Positions 12,201 to 27,200 of a stretch of 64,000 nucleotides of DNA are shown here, piece by piece. Made by a program: the position numbers and the translations under genes. Source of the DNA: Sternotherus odoratus (lineage: Eukaryota; Chordata; Testudines; Kinosternidae); the NCBI GenBank assembly GCA_032164245.1, contig JAVMKO010000002.1, positions 97,167,340-97,231,339 on the forward strand. The letters run 5' to 3'. The notes under the pieces are model-generated. The model ran no database searches. It was not told the origin of the DNA and saw nothing but the letters and a program-made list of their open reading frames with translations. Numbering within the stretch: the first letter of the stretch is position 1; each line of letters starts with the position of its first letter.

Positions 12201-15200
12201 AAGAGTAATAACACTTCCCTGTCTCTACTGGAAAGATCTCATCTGATGTATCCTAGGATTGCATTAGCCTTTTTCAAGGCCCCATCATATTGGTGGCTCA
12301 TAGTTATCCTGTGATTGACCAATACACTCAGGTCTTTCGCCTCATCTGTTGTTTTAACTAATATGTCCCAGCTTTTTTTTTTTTTAATGGTTTTTAAAAA
12401 ATACATGACCTTGCAGTTTGCACTAATAAATTTCATCACTTTTGTATCACTCCAGTTTTCAAGGTCATCCAAATCTTCTTCCATGATATTCTAGTCTTCC
12501 CCCATATTCGCAATACCATCCAACTTTGTGTCATCCACACATTTTATTAGCACTTTCCCACTTTTTGTGTCAGGGTCATTAATGAAAATGTTAAATAAGA
12601 TTGATCCCAAAACTGATCCCTGAGGAACTCCACTAGTAACCTCTCTCTAGTCTGACAGTTCACCTTTCAGCCCAACTAAGGCTGTGATTTTTCATAGGTA
12701 TTTTTAGTAAAAGTGAGGGAGAGGTCATGAGCAATAAACAAAAATTAACGGAAGCTGTGACCTGTCCCTGACTTTTTCTAAAAACATCCCTGACAAAATG
12801 GGGAGGAAGGAGGGTCCAGCATCCTGCCCTCCGCTCCACCCCACAGTGGCTGGGAGCTGCAGGGACCCCATTGCCCAGTTGCTGGAAGGGGTTCCCTGCC
12901 ACCCGTGGAGGCTGGGCTGCTGCGGGCATGGTCTGCAATGTCATGGAGATCATTGGTAGTCATGGACTCCATGAATTCCGCGACCTCTGTGACATAATCA
13001 AAACACAGTATCTTATGATTACCATCATATCACTATTACTAGCTGGTTTAGGGCCATTAAAACAACCCTTTAACAAAACTAATACCAGGTACAGTAAAAC
13101 CCCGATTTAATGGACCCCGATTTAACGGACTTCGGATGCAACGGACAAAATTTATGAGCATGTCCGATGCATCCCAAATCCGTTTTTCGGGGGCTGGCTG
13201 CCGGCTCCCAGCTGCCACCCGGGTCCAGGCAGCTGCCGGCTCCCCGCTGCCGCCCGGGTCCAGGCAGCGGGCGGCCTGGCTGCCGGCTCCCCGCTGCCTC
13301 CCGGATCCAGGCAGCGGGCAGGCTGCCTGCCGGCTCCCCACTGCCAGCCCTCCCGGGTCCCGGCTGTTGGGACCCGGGCGGGAGCCGTCAGCCAGCCCGC
13401 CCGGGTCCCAGCTGCTGGCTGCTGCCCGGGTCCCAGCAACCAGGACCCGGGCGGGCTGGCTGACGGCTCCCGCCCAGGTCCCAGCAGCCGGGACCTGGGC
13501 GGGCTGACTCACAGCTCCCGGCTGCCGTGATAGTTTAGCATTATACAGTAAAACCTCGATATAACGGACTAATTTGGGTGGGCTGCTCGGTTTTTTTATT
13601 ATTATTAAATAATGGACTTTCGGCTTTAACGGACACCCCCTCGCCCGAATTAGTCCATTATATCGAGGTTTTACTGTACTTTTTTCCAAAGCAATTTAGA
13701 AGCCCAAGATACATTTTCAGAGTGACTAGAGTACTTAGGGTTTTTAATCCAATTGATTTTCCCTGGGACAACTAAGTCACTTTTGAAAAGTCACTTAGGC
13801 ACTGTTGAAATTTTTACCTGATGGATGGGTATCTTTTTGTGATTACAAGATGCTTTATACTGGGTCTTCAATAGGAACTATCACACAGACATACTATGGG
13901 GGCGTCTGTGTGTACAGCAAAGCAAACAGTGGTGAGTAATATATACCTTAAAGACAATTTCTGCTATTGTTAATTAAAACTGGATTTAGTGATGTTAGGC
14001 CAAATTCTCTCTGGGTGTAAACTGATTTAGCTCCATGAATGTCAATGGAATTGGGCCAATTTACACTGGCAGAGAATTTGACTTTTGAATATTGCTGTCT
14101 ATCGCAGGCTGCTCTTGCAAAATGGCCCTTTGTTCCCCCCCCCCTTTGTCTAGGCTTTAATAGTAGTAGAAATTACCCTCATTTTTAAGGAGTTAATTTT
14201 TCCCTAGTGCACTGTTGGGTGTGCCTTGTATTTGTCAGGAAATGGGGACAGCTAAAGCTGCAGTTCAGAGTCCCAGAAACAGTTGTACAGGATGACAAAA
14301 ATTGTATATTTTTTCCCCTCTCTAGGATAGGAACCCACGCCTGCCCTTTTTATGTATGTATTTATTTTAAAGCCAGTTCATTCATAGTCAGCCTGGATTA
14401 GGCTGCCCTGAAAAGGAAAAGCAGTAATAATGGATTAACTCAACAGGAATGCAATCAGCTCATCAGAAGCCTTTTCTTAAACATGTCCCATTAGCTGAGA
14501 GGTTGAAATTTCAGCGGGAAAAATCCTGTGAATCATGTGGAGACAATGGGTCCTGGGGAATGTCGAAGTGGCCTGGGAATAAATCTTGTTTCCCAATGAA
14601 TGTCATCTTGCTCACTAGGAAAAACAGACCATGAAAATTCAGAAACCCCCTTCAATGCACAACTCTTTTTACAGAAGCTAAAACAACAAAACGTATCCTT
14701 TGCCTGTCTGACATGTACTTTGCAATAGCTGGGTTTGTGTGTCTTTTTTTAGTAAGTTTACATTGAGTTAAAATGCCAGCGATAACCAATCAGTTGCCTA
14801 GGATTTTTAAGGTGCCTTTGCACTTGCCCAAAAGAGAGCTTCCAGTGGATTTTTCTTTGTGTTGATGCACTGTATTAATTTGTAAATACAATGGGCTTAA
14901 CTCTACTCTCAGTTATATTGGTGCTATCCTACTGAATTCAGTGAGGTTGTACCGTTGTAACAGAGAGAAGGCCTGGGCCTCCTTACATTTTTTTAATATT
15001 ACATTATGTGTGCCTTCTGTCTATTTAGGCATTTATATGGTCCTCACAACCATAATACTATCTGAGTGCTTTATTATTCAAGCAATATTAGGCCTCATTT
15101 ACGGTACAACTTCAATTGTGTTGGAGAACCCCATTCAAGACACAGTTGTCTCTCATCTTGATTACACCACATTTGCAGTATAAAAAAGGTCCCCAAACTG

Positions 15201-18200
15201 CACTAGTGACTTGGATATAACGAAGCAATGTTTGGTCTTCACTTCAAAATGAGTCTTAACCAGTTTGGTGACCACCATGTTGTAATGGTTTTCCCTAACG
15301 AGTTGTACAGAGAAAGTAAAGTGCAAGTCTATCTGGGAAAAGACTTGTTACAAATGCCTGCAAGTGGAAAGTTTCAAAACTTAAACCAGATTTCAGGGTT
15401 GAGTTTTTCTTCTCTCTCACATTGTTTTTCTACTCCTTTTACCCATAAAGCAGGCTGGATGCTTAACTAAGGAAATAACTGACTGCCTGAGGGAAAGAAT
15501 TTACATTTTCCACATACTTCTATTTTTTACTGTTGTGGGGTTTAATCAGAGTGAGATCACTTATGCTGTATTGTTTGCTTGGTGTGGCACTGTGTTTGTT
15601 TTGTTGTTCTGTTGTTGATGTGGCGGAATGCATACCGGTCGGTCACTGTGCAGATTTGAAAAGTCCTTTTAAAATCACAGTGCTAAATCGCTGCCCTTTG
15701 GGAAAAAACAACGGTAGGGAAAAGATACGTAGAAAACTTTGAGTTATTAACATTGATGGAGTTTCCCAACAAATGGCCTGATTTTGGAGGCAGGATGAGG
15801 GCTGCAGTTTGCCTTCCCACAGAGTGAGCAGGGACATGTTGCGCCAATGTTGCTGATTTTCCAAAGTTCTAGGGGAAAATGTGATGAGAAATTCACATTT
15901 ACATAGCTTGTGTGGGCTCTTCTCTCCACCTGAACGCACTGCTTCGTGTTAAATTATACCATCAACAGCTAAGCCTGGCTTCCAACTCATCTCTAAGGGC
16001 ATGGTTAGACTGGCGCTTTGCGGCACAAAAACCCTCCAGTAGCGCAATAATTTTCGTAGCATACACACTTCAAAGGGAGATTTTGCAAAATGACTCACTG
16101 TTTAAAGCGCAAATATTAAACCTCCTTTCCGAGAGCGATAAGCCTTTTTGCACTAGCGCTATAGCGCAAGGGTGGGAATGTGGACACCCATGGGATCTCT
16201 TGCATGCCTCCGAGCCACATAAAGCCATCAGCAAGCCATTTAAGGCCATCAGCAAGCCATTAAAGACAATCAACATGCCATGTAAGGCAAATGACGTGAG
16301 GTGTTGTTTTATAAAAGCGGAAGTAGCTTTGCAGTTTCTCTCTAACAACTCACACAGCAAATAACCAGTGAAAATGCTTGCGGACGGAGCCGTGTGTCTG
16401 AAATAGACAGCCTGTCAGTTTTCGCTAACAAAAACTCACTTGACAGCCAGACCTCATCTCCCTGTGAACAACTTCCCAGTTCCCCCTCACCCCCCTCCTT
16501 TGCAAAGCACGTTGCACCCAGCTGAATGCTGGGATACCTGCCCTATCCCGCAACTGCTACTGCCACCAGAAGCGCTACAAATGTAGCCATTATTTAGCAC
16601 TACAAGGTTTCAATCTGCACAGGCTTTAGCGCGATACCTATTGCGCTACATTGGGAAGCGCTACAAATAAACACGCTATAATCTATAGTCTAACCATACC
16701 CTAAGAGGGTTTGAAAACACAGAGGAGCCCCCAGCTGTTAGTGGTATTGGGGTCAGCATTAATTCATTGCTGTTTTCCTGGATGACACAAAAATCAGCAT
16801 TACTCTCACGATGCCACTTTTTTACCCAGCCATGACCTACAGTTTCCCAATGGTATGGAGTCCATGCAGAGGGCATGCTATGTGGTGAGAGGAAGAGCTG
16901 TTGCCACGTTAGTTGAACTCCCTTTCCTTTGCAGCTGACAGGCTTTGATGCCATTTTAGTGGCCTGTCTGCTATTTTTACCCTTTTTAGAGCAAAAATTA
17001 AAAGGGGCGATTTGGCTCCTTATTTAGGCATTTCAATTTTAAGCCAGATTTCCCAAGTTTCTGTATCACAGTCTGATAACAAAAGCAAAAACAAAACAAC
17101 CCCTCGCCCCACCTCCTCCAGTTTACTTAGCTGATGTAGAGATGTGGTATATTGCTGTTCCAGGAATACAGTTACATTTACAGGGCATTCTAATTTAACC
17201 AGAAAGTGTAGGGGGGTTTTAAAATCATTTGTCCAGTTGATAACATCAAGCACAGAAATGTGTTGCTGTTGTATCAACTCTGGAGAACAGTGAGGTATTT
17301 TATTCACACAGGGTAAAGCACTAGTGTGCTTTCCCCTCCTTGGTTTGAAACTCTCTTTATTTCTGTTTTCAGTATCTCCCTCCCTTTCATCCTTGTGCAT
17401 TAAACCCTCCTCTGGAAACTACCACCAAGATCTGACTTATCTGAGCCACAGATTTGCTACTAGATCTTCAAAGAGCTCAGGCCTGCGAGGTACTAAGTGC
17501 CCCCTCCACCCCGAGGGCCCAATGAAGTGTGTGTTGCAGGACAGAAGTAGTTCCCATTATCTTGACATGGAGTTACTTTTATTATCAGTACTGGGACATG
17601 GGTGCTCAGTTACTCACAGGATTGGACCCTAAATTTGAATCCCCATTTGGGATCCATTCATGGAGCACATCAACATCTTAAGTGCCATAGTGAAACCTCT
17701 GGGGCCTGATCATCCTATCAGCAAACTACCTGCCACTCCTGTTGAAGTCAACGGGTGTTGTGCCTGCTACTGCTAGCAGTGAATTTGGCCCAACATGCCA
17801 ATAATAAAAAGCAGGAGGTAAACGAAAAACACCTAACCCTGTAATCCACCTTTTTATATTCCATAATATTGCCATTAAAGAGTTTGTTTCCAGTTTTTAT
17901 CCCTGCCATTTCAGCAACTGGTCACACAGCACACAAAATGCACACATCTCCTACAGTCCAGAGTAGTCTCTGAAATGTAGGTCCTTCAGGTGAGGCAAAG
18001 GGGCTGGGACCAGGGCCGGCTCCAGGCACCAGACGCGGAAGCACGTGTTTGGGGTGGCACATTCTAAGAGGCGGTGCTCCAGCCATTCTTTGGGAAGCAC
18101 AATCCGGCTGCCTTTTTTTTTTTTTTTTTTTGCTTGGGGCAGCAAAAGAGCTAAGAGCAGGGCCTTGGCTGGGACAGCTCAGTGGAACATTGAAATAATA

Positions 18201-21200
18201 CACTTGCCTTTCTCCACTGCAGACCAAAGATTTTCCACATCACATAACCTCCAGACAACTTGGCATACTATAGCAGGACTGCTCCAAAGATGCACAGGAA
18301 TGGAATGGCAGGGTACTTAGGGCTGAAGACCTTCCCTTATTAGGCCTGGCTGAGGCTGGTGCTAGGAGACCCTCACTTTCATTAGCAGTAATAAATAAAA
18401 TAAAAATAAATAAATAAATATCAAGCCTCCCAAACTATGATAGGAAAATGCCTTCATTTCAGCTAACAAGACCCCTAGTTATTTTGGCTGATAGCACTTC
18501 ACTAGGGGGAAAAAGTCTCTTTTTAAATATCACATTTATTATTTTTGTGGCATAAAGTGAGAGAGGTAGAAAAGCCGGGCAGTGGGCTGGTGATGTGAAG
18601 CCTATGCACACTGGCTCTCCCTTTTGTCATCTGCTGTCTGAGCCAAGGGAGCCCTCCCTCTGTACAGCAGCTCACACCTCAGGATAGCAGCCAGTCCAAC
18701 TAAGGGATGGAAAGACATTTACAAAACCCTTCTTTGTTGTCCTCTAGGCCATTTTACAATCCTTTCCCTGGGTGAATACACACCTAGGTGGCCATATGCC
18801 TGCCCGCACGTCTCTACACACACATACATACCAGAAGCTGTGATTGCTGCACTCACCGTCTGTCCCTCACTCCCCTTCCCCTCAGTTGGGAAGGCAAGCA
18901 GAAAACCTCCCCTGAGGCAGAAGACTTTGAGATATTGGTGGCAGAAAACCATAGTATACTCAAACCACCTCAGGTCTGTAAATGTTGTCTCCTGTACTTA
19001 GATGGTACCTCACCTTCTTTTCATAACAAGTTGTATCACATACTGAGCCCCAATCCCTCTAGGAACTCAGCCAAAGGTTAGGGGTCTAGTACAGGAGCGG
19101 GTGGGTGAGATTCTGTGGCTTGCAATGTGCAGGAAGTCAGACTAGACCAGGGTTTCTCAAACATCATTACACTGCAACCCCCCCTTCGGACAACAAAAAT
19201 TTCTACACGGTCCCAGGAGGAGGGAGTGAAGCCTGAGCCTACCTGAGCCCCAATGCCCCAGGTGGGGAGGCCAAGGCCAAAGCCAAAGCCTGAGCCCCAC
19301 TGCACTGGGCTGAAGCCCCCTGTGATGGGGCTTGTCAACTTTGGCCCTGAGTGGAGAGACTAGAGCCTTGGCTTCAGGCCCAGGCAATCTAATCCCAGCC
19401 CTAGCAACCCTATTAAAACAGGGTCGTGACCCACTTTGGGGTCTCGATCCACAGTTTGAGACTAGATGGTCATAATAGTTCCATCTGGCCTTAAAGAGCC
19501 TTGAGAGTCAAATGATTCATTTTAGTGTCTCAGAACAAAGAGCCCAGTCTCTTACAGATAGAATTGTTACCTACAGTGCTTCAATAGTTTTCTTCCTTGA
19601 AAGTACAGTACAATAGCTCCTTTATCCTAGTGCAGTGATGAAGGAAATGGGCAAGGAGGCAGAAGTTAAAAAAGAACTGGTGCAAAACTGCCTGATAACT
19701 CTTGAGACTGAAGCTGGTCTTTGTCAACAGGCATAATACAGCATGATCGTCTCTCTCTACTGGTGTGTTCTAAGCGGGCCCCTGACACTACTTGTGTCTA
19801 AGTCATTTATTTTAGGACACTCGGTATTGCATTTTCCATGTGGTTCCCCTCCTCAGCCCTCGCTCTGATGGAGGAGTGAGACAAGGACACTGATTATGCT
19901 TCACAGCACTATATGAGGGGCAGAGTAACATAAATGCTGGGTTCCTGAAGCTAACATCAGATTCCTGGAAATTTACCTAGTGACTTGAAACAGAAACAAG
20001 GGATACTGACAAAAAAACCCAAACAACCCAAAACACAGGAGAATCAACATAAAACCACGTTATCGGAGATTAAAAATTATCTGGTTAAATGAACGCCACC
20101 GGTCGTGCGTAGACACACACGTCAGTCCTTTATTTCTGTTTTATTTTCCTTTTCCTGCCACTGTCTAAACACAAAAAAAGGGCCTGTTTGGAGTTTGAGG
20201 TAGCTTGTCTGATAGCTTGTCTGATAGCAGAAATGAGAAGTCTCGCCCTTCTTTGCTTAGGAAAGGAGAGCGTTATAAACCCTGTGTGCACACAGCTGGC
20301 AGTAATACAAGAACAGAATAGTCAGCCCACATACAGGTGTTCACATAAGTGTACATGCTCAGGGACATTTTCACCCACTTCCGCAACGGTAGCATGAGTT
20401 TGGGGCAGAAGCAAGGTTGGTTAAACCTTTTCCTCATTCATTCATGAGCACAGCCTGGTGAGGAGTTAAATATTGGCGCTGCATTGTGACATTTGCACCA
20501 TAGTACTTTGCCTTTAAAGAACCCATTGTATTTAATCTGTAATACGTCACTTATCTCACTACTTGCCTCAGTGTTTGCTTTATGGCAGCATGCACCCAGC
20601 ACAGTCTTTTTACCTACGTCATAACTTAACAGACGGAATGAACCTTTCCACAGTTCTCTCCCTCTCACCTTGTCTTCTCTCTTTGGCTGTTACAGCCCTA
20701 CTAGCCATGCATTCTCTTTTTGTTGCATCAGAGGTGTCAGAGCATCATCTTACATTCCCTGCTCTGAAGAACAAACAAATCAGAAGGACAGCATGCCAGA
20801 TTTGTAAAGGTATTTTGGTGTCTAAAGATACAGATAGGTGCCTAGTGGGAGTTGCAAAAATACATGGTCCCACAGTAATGCCGTTCAAATGCAGAATCCT
20901 TCTAGATCCCAGGCTCCTAACTCCGGTTAGTTTTAATGCCTGGGTTCTTTTGAAAATCCCCAAGACACAGGTAAGTGTCTATTAGGAGCCTAAATACTTT
21001 TTAAAATCTGCTCCAACCTGCTTTTGCTATGCAAGTGAACTACTGGCTGCATAGTCTTGTTTCTTCCTTAAATTTCTGAAGAGAAAACATTCTATTGAGT
21101 CCCACATACAACAAATCCTTCTCTCAGTCTGTCTTTGCTGACAAATACATTTGCAATGATGGAATTCCTCCAGGTCTGCAGTTTGGGATGCTATTCTACT

Positions 21201-24200
21201 AAGTCTCTCAAAGCAAGAATAGCTGCTGGTTTGAGGATTATTTAATGTTTTAGAATTAGTGTTTTTTTTTAGATTGAGATCATTTGGAATTATATAGAAT
21301 GTAGGGATCCTAAAACCTCTGTTGATGGGCAAAACACTTGACCAGATAGCGCTTTGAATTGTACTCATCTCAAAAAATGGACAGTATTTGGATTGATAAG
21401 GTTCTAAGCTGCATTCAACCAGAAATTATCTGTGTACATTTTAGGTTTCTCACAAACTCCTAATAAGCTGCCACCAACATGCAATTTTGCAAGCCACTTC
21501 TACAGTACATGCTCCAGCTAAACCTCTTGGCTACTACCAACAGGATCAGGCTTCCTTTCTGTTCTAGTGCCCAGAATTTGACCCACTGGTGACTGGACAA
21601 GGTGTCCCTCACATCCCTGCTTTTCCAATAGCCTCAGGGAAGATAACTCAATGTTTAAACACCCCAGGTTAAGATAAGTTTAAGCTCTTTGGAGCAGAGA
21701 CCATCTTTTTGTTATACGTTTGTACAGTGCCCAGCACAACAGAGCCCTGATCCCAGCGGAGGCCTCTGGGGTTTACCACAATGCTGCTAGAACGTTACGA
21801 TGATAACATAGCCTACAACTGAGCTGCTTTTCATAGCCAGTGATTTGTTGTAAGGGCCCAGTAGCACTTGTTGTTAAGGCCTGGCTGTTGTACCATTATG
21901 GAATTGGGGATGTAAAGCACAGCCTGCAAGCTGCAAGTGCCTCACACAGCTTTACGTCATGGCCCATAGCTACCTTCAGCTTTACTAAAGAGGTTGAGAA
22001 CACTGATGCTCCATCTTGATCTGAGCAGCCTGCTCCTTGAACCAAAGAGCAACGGCAATCTGCTCCATTTTAGGAAGCACCGTTGGGTTCCTCAGCTGAG
22101 CCGAGTTTGGGTGCCTTCATTAAATCAACTGATCTCACTTTCACCTTGTATATTTCCTTCTCCACTACGCCTGATAGAGCGCCCATCTCAAACATGGGAT
22201 TTTAGCTCCTGGCCTTTCATTAGCAATTACTGCATATTGGATTAGAAATCTAAAGGGACCTGTTTATACCCCACGCCCCCAAACAAACCCAAAGAAAAGT
22301 TTCTCATTAGCTCTGCTACCTACAGCTGATTTTCTCACTTGTTAAGGAAGTAGCCTTAGTGTGCTCTTTAACCCTTCATCATATAAGGAGACCATTGCTG
22401 GGCCTTTGCCTTCAATGTAACAAGCTTCAGACAGTAACATTAACATTTATTCAGTGCTTGATACTTCAGACAAGTAAAGTGACAGATCCCCGCAGGGGTG
22501 CTGGAACAGTTTGTATCATGGGGGAGGTGAGAGCCATTGAACCAAACTGGAAACCCTTGGTATGATGGAGACCACTTTGATCCCCTAGTTCCAGCATGTA
22601 TGGATCCCTGCCCCAAGGAGTAAACCTAAATTAAACCCAGAATAACCCCGCCTGCCAATGAAAATGAGGGTAGGTCTACAGAGCATTTTGGAGCAGGAGC
22701 TCCCAGCCTGGGTTGACGGATTCCGGTGCTAGTGCTCTGAAAATAGCTATGGAGGCAGAGCTTTGAAGCTGCAGCTCTGGCTCTGAAGCCCAGGGGAGGT
22801 GGGCGGACATCACAGCCTGAGCTGCAACTTCAAAGCTCTGTCTTGACAGCTGTTTCTAGTGCGTTAGTGCAAGCCCCACTAGCCCAAGTCTGCCAACCTG
22901 GGCTGGGAGGCTCACTCCGAAGTGCTGTGTAGACACACGCTATGAGGCTACAACAGGGGTAGTAGGGAAGAAGGGGCTTAAGTTGCTTACAGTATCCTAA
23001 TGATCTTCAGCTCTGTGGGCCTGGTCAAACAGCGCCCACTGAAATCAATAGGAATCTTGCATCAGGTTCCAGGTCTTCATCACCTCTAATCTCACTTGTG
23101 CAGTTAAGAGACTTACACACTGTCTGGCTGAGATAGGGGCTTGGATGATGGAAAATTAACTGAGTCTTCACCAGAGATGACACACGGGGTCACGTACTCC
23201 CCCGGAATTGCTGGTTGGCTTGTACTGAGATGCTCACATGGACCGAGCATGCTTAGTAAAACTGTTGAAACTGGCTGCCCTCACTCTGCCTCCCTCCCTT
23301 ACCCCGCCACACTATCAGGCTTGGATGAGAGATAATTAGCCGAGTCTTAACCCAGATAAAACTTGTGCTCATTGACTGTGGAACGCAAGCAGAAGAAACA
23401 GCCACTCTTGGTTCTATGCACTGATGGACTAAGTGTGCCTGTCATTTATCACTTAGGTTCACAGTTTGTAGATAATGCTATATCCTTGGCTGGATGCTCG
23501 TGTAGCAGCTGCAGGCAAGACGGTTCTTTCAGCTGTATCTGTGAAAAAGGGCGAAACCTTTTCTCTTGGATTTGGTCCTTGCCATAGCTTTCCACGCCTC
23601 TGACACCTACAGATTAAAATGCTACAATGCATCCTACATGGGTTTACACCATTTAGAAATGTAACAAGCCGACCATCACTTTCTTTACTAAGTGATGCTT
23701 CATGCGCAAGGTATAGTGCACTCTGCACTGGCTTCCAAATAGTTTCCTGGTGTTGCTTTTTATCTATCAAGTCCTACATAGTCTGGGACCTGGCTTCCAG
23801 AGACAGGTCTTTTTTCTCTGCAATACTTTCTTTTTAATAATACAGGGTACTGGAGCTAACACCTTTTTAGTTTAAAAAAGGAGGGGGCTTGAAGTAGAGT
23901 ATCATCAAAAGGGGTTTCTCATCTCTAGAACCAACACATTTGGTCCAAAAGATTTCAGATTTGTTGACCGTAATGGGACATTGATAGGCTCCTCTACATT
24001 ACAGATTTTTACAGAGAGGAGACAGTAGAACAAAGGGTCCCATCAGGGAAGACTTGAAAGGTCTGTTTGTGCTGTAGTTGTGGAAAGAACCAACCTTAGT
24101 GGGACTGTCATTGATCATGTGAGTGAGGTCAGAACCTCGCCCAGTACTGGAATTATTAGATCAAGGAGGACATTTTGTGACAGGAGACAGAGACAGGTGT

Positions 24201-27200
24201 ACGCGGAATAAACAATTGCTCAGGGCCCCAAGCAGCAGCTCTAGGGCCTCCCCTATTAATCATATATGGTGTGTATGTGTTGGGGGGGGGGGAATGTCCT
24301 GTTAGGGTCCCCAATGGGCTACTCCATGCACTGAACTAGACCAAATGAAATAAGGCTCCTCAAACAGCTAAATTCAAACATGGACTCCAAATTGTTCCTA
24401 AATTCTAAGGGAATGTCATCTGCGCCTTCTGATTTAAATGGTGGCTCCAATCCATGTTGGTTGGCTGCATCCGGCGCCATCCATGTGCAGACAGTTCAAG
24501 ATTTAGCCTGGGAAGTTTAGCAACTCTGAGACAGACAGGCAGTAGCATACTGACAAATGGCACAGTCCTGCAGTCTGATGTGTGGGGGTGGTGATGATGA
24601 TGAGCAGGGCAGAGTAAATAATGCCTGGGGCAGCGAAGGGAACATTTGGACACCATCATAACTATAAATAACCAGCCTTCATCTCCTGGTGTGGGGGAAG
24701 GGCTGTGATTTACAAAAGTTGTTGCCTATGCGCTTGTGTGAGCGGCATAATTTTTTCTACAGCCAAATATGCTAATGAATGTAGCACCTGGGGGGTGTCT
24801 TATTTCCCTCTAGTAAACTAAAGAACTTCCCATTGAGTGAGAATCAGGACCTGGAAGGTTTGCTCTGTCTCTGGGAGGGGAAAGGTAGAGGGGAAAATAC
24901 CTGCACTGGCAACTGAGCAGTCAATGCAGTTACTACTTACTGAGCCCACCTACTTACAGGCAGGCATTAGATGAATGCCAAAAACTCCTGGTGGTCATTC
25001 ACCATTAGCTGAACATATTCTCCTGTGAGTCAATACGTTCCCTGGCACGGATGGTGCGGCTGAGGGCCATTTCCAAAATGCTAATCTCTGCAAGCATTCG
25101 AGGACATTGGTGTGAAATTACTGACAACAAATTAGGATAACTGTCCTGCTGGTGCTTCAGTTAACATGGAGGGCTGGAAAGTATTTGCAGTGAAGCGGTA
25201 CTTGAGACAGACCCAGAAAACATTAACATATTGCTAGCTGGATGGGGGAGCACTGGTCATAGGGAAAAGATAATAAGCAACTAGAAAGATTTTTGCATAG
25301 GAATGTTTATCTGCTCTAATACTAGCACAACTCAATGCTTTGTCCGTCATATTGTTCCACAGAAACTATCAGGGTCTCTCAGATCTTTAATGTTTTGTGT
25401 TGTTTTTTTGGATTAATCAGTCATTTATTCTTGATTTACTCTGGAAATTTTGGTGGACCTTCTGCAGTCTTCTTCCTCTCTTTCCCCATCTTTGAACTAC
25501 TCCACCTTCAAAGGCCCCATTAAACAGTCACGGCTAGCCAAAAAGGACTGAGACTTGATATCTGATCACTACAATAAAAGGTACATTAAAAGTACACGTA
25601 GATAGATAGTAGATTAATCCAATTAAATAGACTGCACAGCCTATTTAACTTCTGAGTTTCTTAGGGCCCAACTTAACAGAAAAATCTTTATAGTGAGAGG
25701 ATTGTGATGTAACAGGGCAGCTGGGGCAGCTCTAACCATGCTACAGGATAATCTTACAACCCTGTAAAGACAGGGGCCAAATTCCTCCCTGGTGTAACCC
25801 CACTGAAATCTCTCAATATCAAAGGCTCATTATATGAAGAGACTTACCCCAGAGAGGAATTTGGCACTAGTGCTGTAGCTTTAACTTGCTTTAATTTTAA
25901 AACATGGTTTTAAAATGGTTGTTCTGTCCACCCAGGTAAGATTGAACTTTATTTTATGTTGACCTCAATGATAATACTGATGAAAGACAAATTAAGCCAA
26001 CGGTTCCCAAACTTTTGAAAGCTGAGCTCACATTTGGAAAAATGAAACCAAATCACACCCACCCACTTCAGGCCTGCCCTGTGTTAAAGGCCTACCCATC
26101 TTCATGTATACATCTTTTGCACCACCTAGTTAGTCCTTCATGGTATCCCCATGGCACACCCCAGACTAAGCAAAGCCAAGTAAGGATGGATATTCTCTAA
26201 GAAGCATAGGAGAAGGAGGGAGATCAATGAGAAAAGAGGACAAGTGGGGATAAAAAAAATACTGCTTTGCAATGTCTGAGGGGAAGGATAAAAATACACC
26301 AAATCAAATCATCATTAAAAAGTCTCTGTCAGCACCCTTTTAAATGAGGCAAGATAAATCCATGAGCCAGCTGAAGCAAGCCGCATCCCTTCTTTCAATA
26401 AATTAGCACGGTTTCATTTATGTACACCACATCCAAATATTTTAACTACAGCACTTCAAATACAGTCCGCCTTATATTTTTCCCAAGTGCTTAAAGTTAG
26501 TTTATAACGGTCTCTGCTGACTGCCTTCACTGCAAAGCAGGCAGGCGTGGAGCAGGAGTTGCCAGCACACTTGGAAACATCACCAGAGCCAAGAAATGAA
26601 AGGCCGAGGGCCTTTGTGAGGGTTCCAGGAATGTCAGCATACACTGCCTGCCTACTTTCCATTGAATACCTCATTGGCTGACTACTCAGTACTGAATGTG
26701 CCAGACAGACAGACTTGCATACAGAATGAGAGAGCAAGAGGGAAAGTGTGTTTGGTCTGTAAAAGGCGACAGCATATTTTTAGATACTATGGATAGGCTT
26801 GTGCAATAAAGTTATATAACTAGGTGGAAGGTCTTTGGGGGTAAGGACAGCACAGTATGGTTTTTGTACAACACTTAGTGCAATGTGTCCGTAACCTCAG
26901 CTGGGGCCTCAGGCCACTTTGGAAATATAAATGTTTAATGATAATGATGAGACAGCATTCTCTCAATAGGCATATTCATTGTACACAGAGGGAAACAAAA
27001 ATATACTCTAAGGGCCCTGCCCTGCAGTTCTTGGGCATTATTATCAATGGACATTTTCTCTCTCGAAGACTGAAAGTGTTATACAGCATTCCATGGCAAA
27101 GGAGATTATGGAAAGAATGAGGAAAGGGGGATTTGGATAAGAACCACTACCAGTGAGTAGTGGTTTATAACAAAATTCTGATGCTTGTAAGTGTAAAGAG

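Larger units (their letters stand above)
13092..13676. mobile_element. Tigger-like (pogo/Tc1-mariner) non-autonomous element, composite
   Basis: It opens 'cagtaaaaccccgatttaat' after TA (13090-13091) and closes 'atcgaggttttactg' before TA (13677-13678), as expected for TA-targeting Tigger-like elements. A complete smaller copy sits at the right end (13546-13676), and the middle (about 13190-13530) is a GC-rich degenerate minisatellite. A second terminus-like phrase 'gatttaacggacttcgg' lies just inside the left end. No transposase is present. Confidence 0.7.

Noticed and set aside
13057..13689. Minus-strand frame of 210 codons rich in Pro, Gly, Ala
   Set aside because: It is a translation of the GC-rich minisatellite inside a Tigger-like element.
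15912..16364. + strand frame of 150 codons
   Set aside because: It crosses the left end of the Harbinger-like element and encodes only element-derived repeats.
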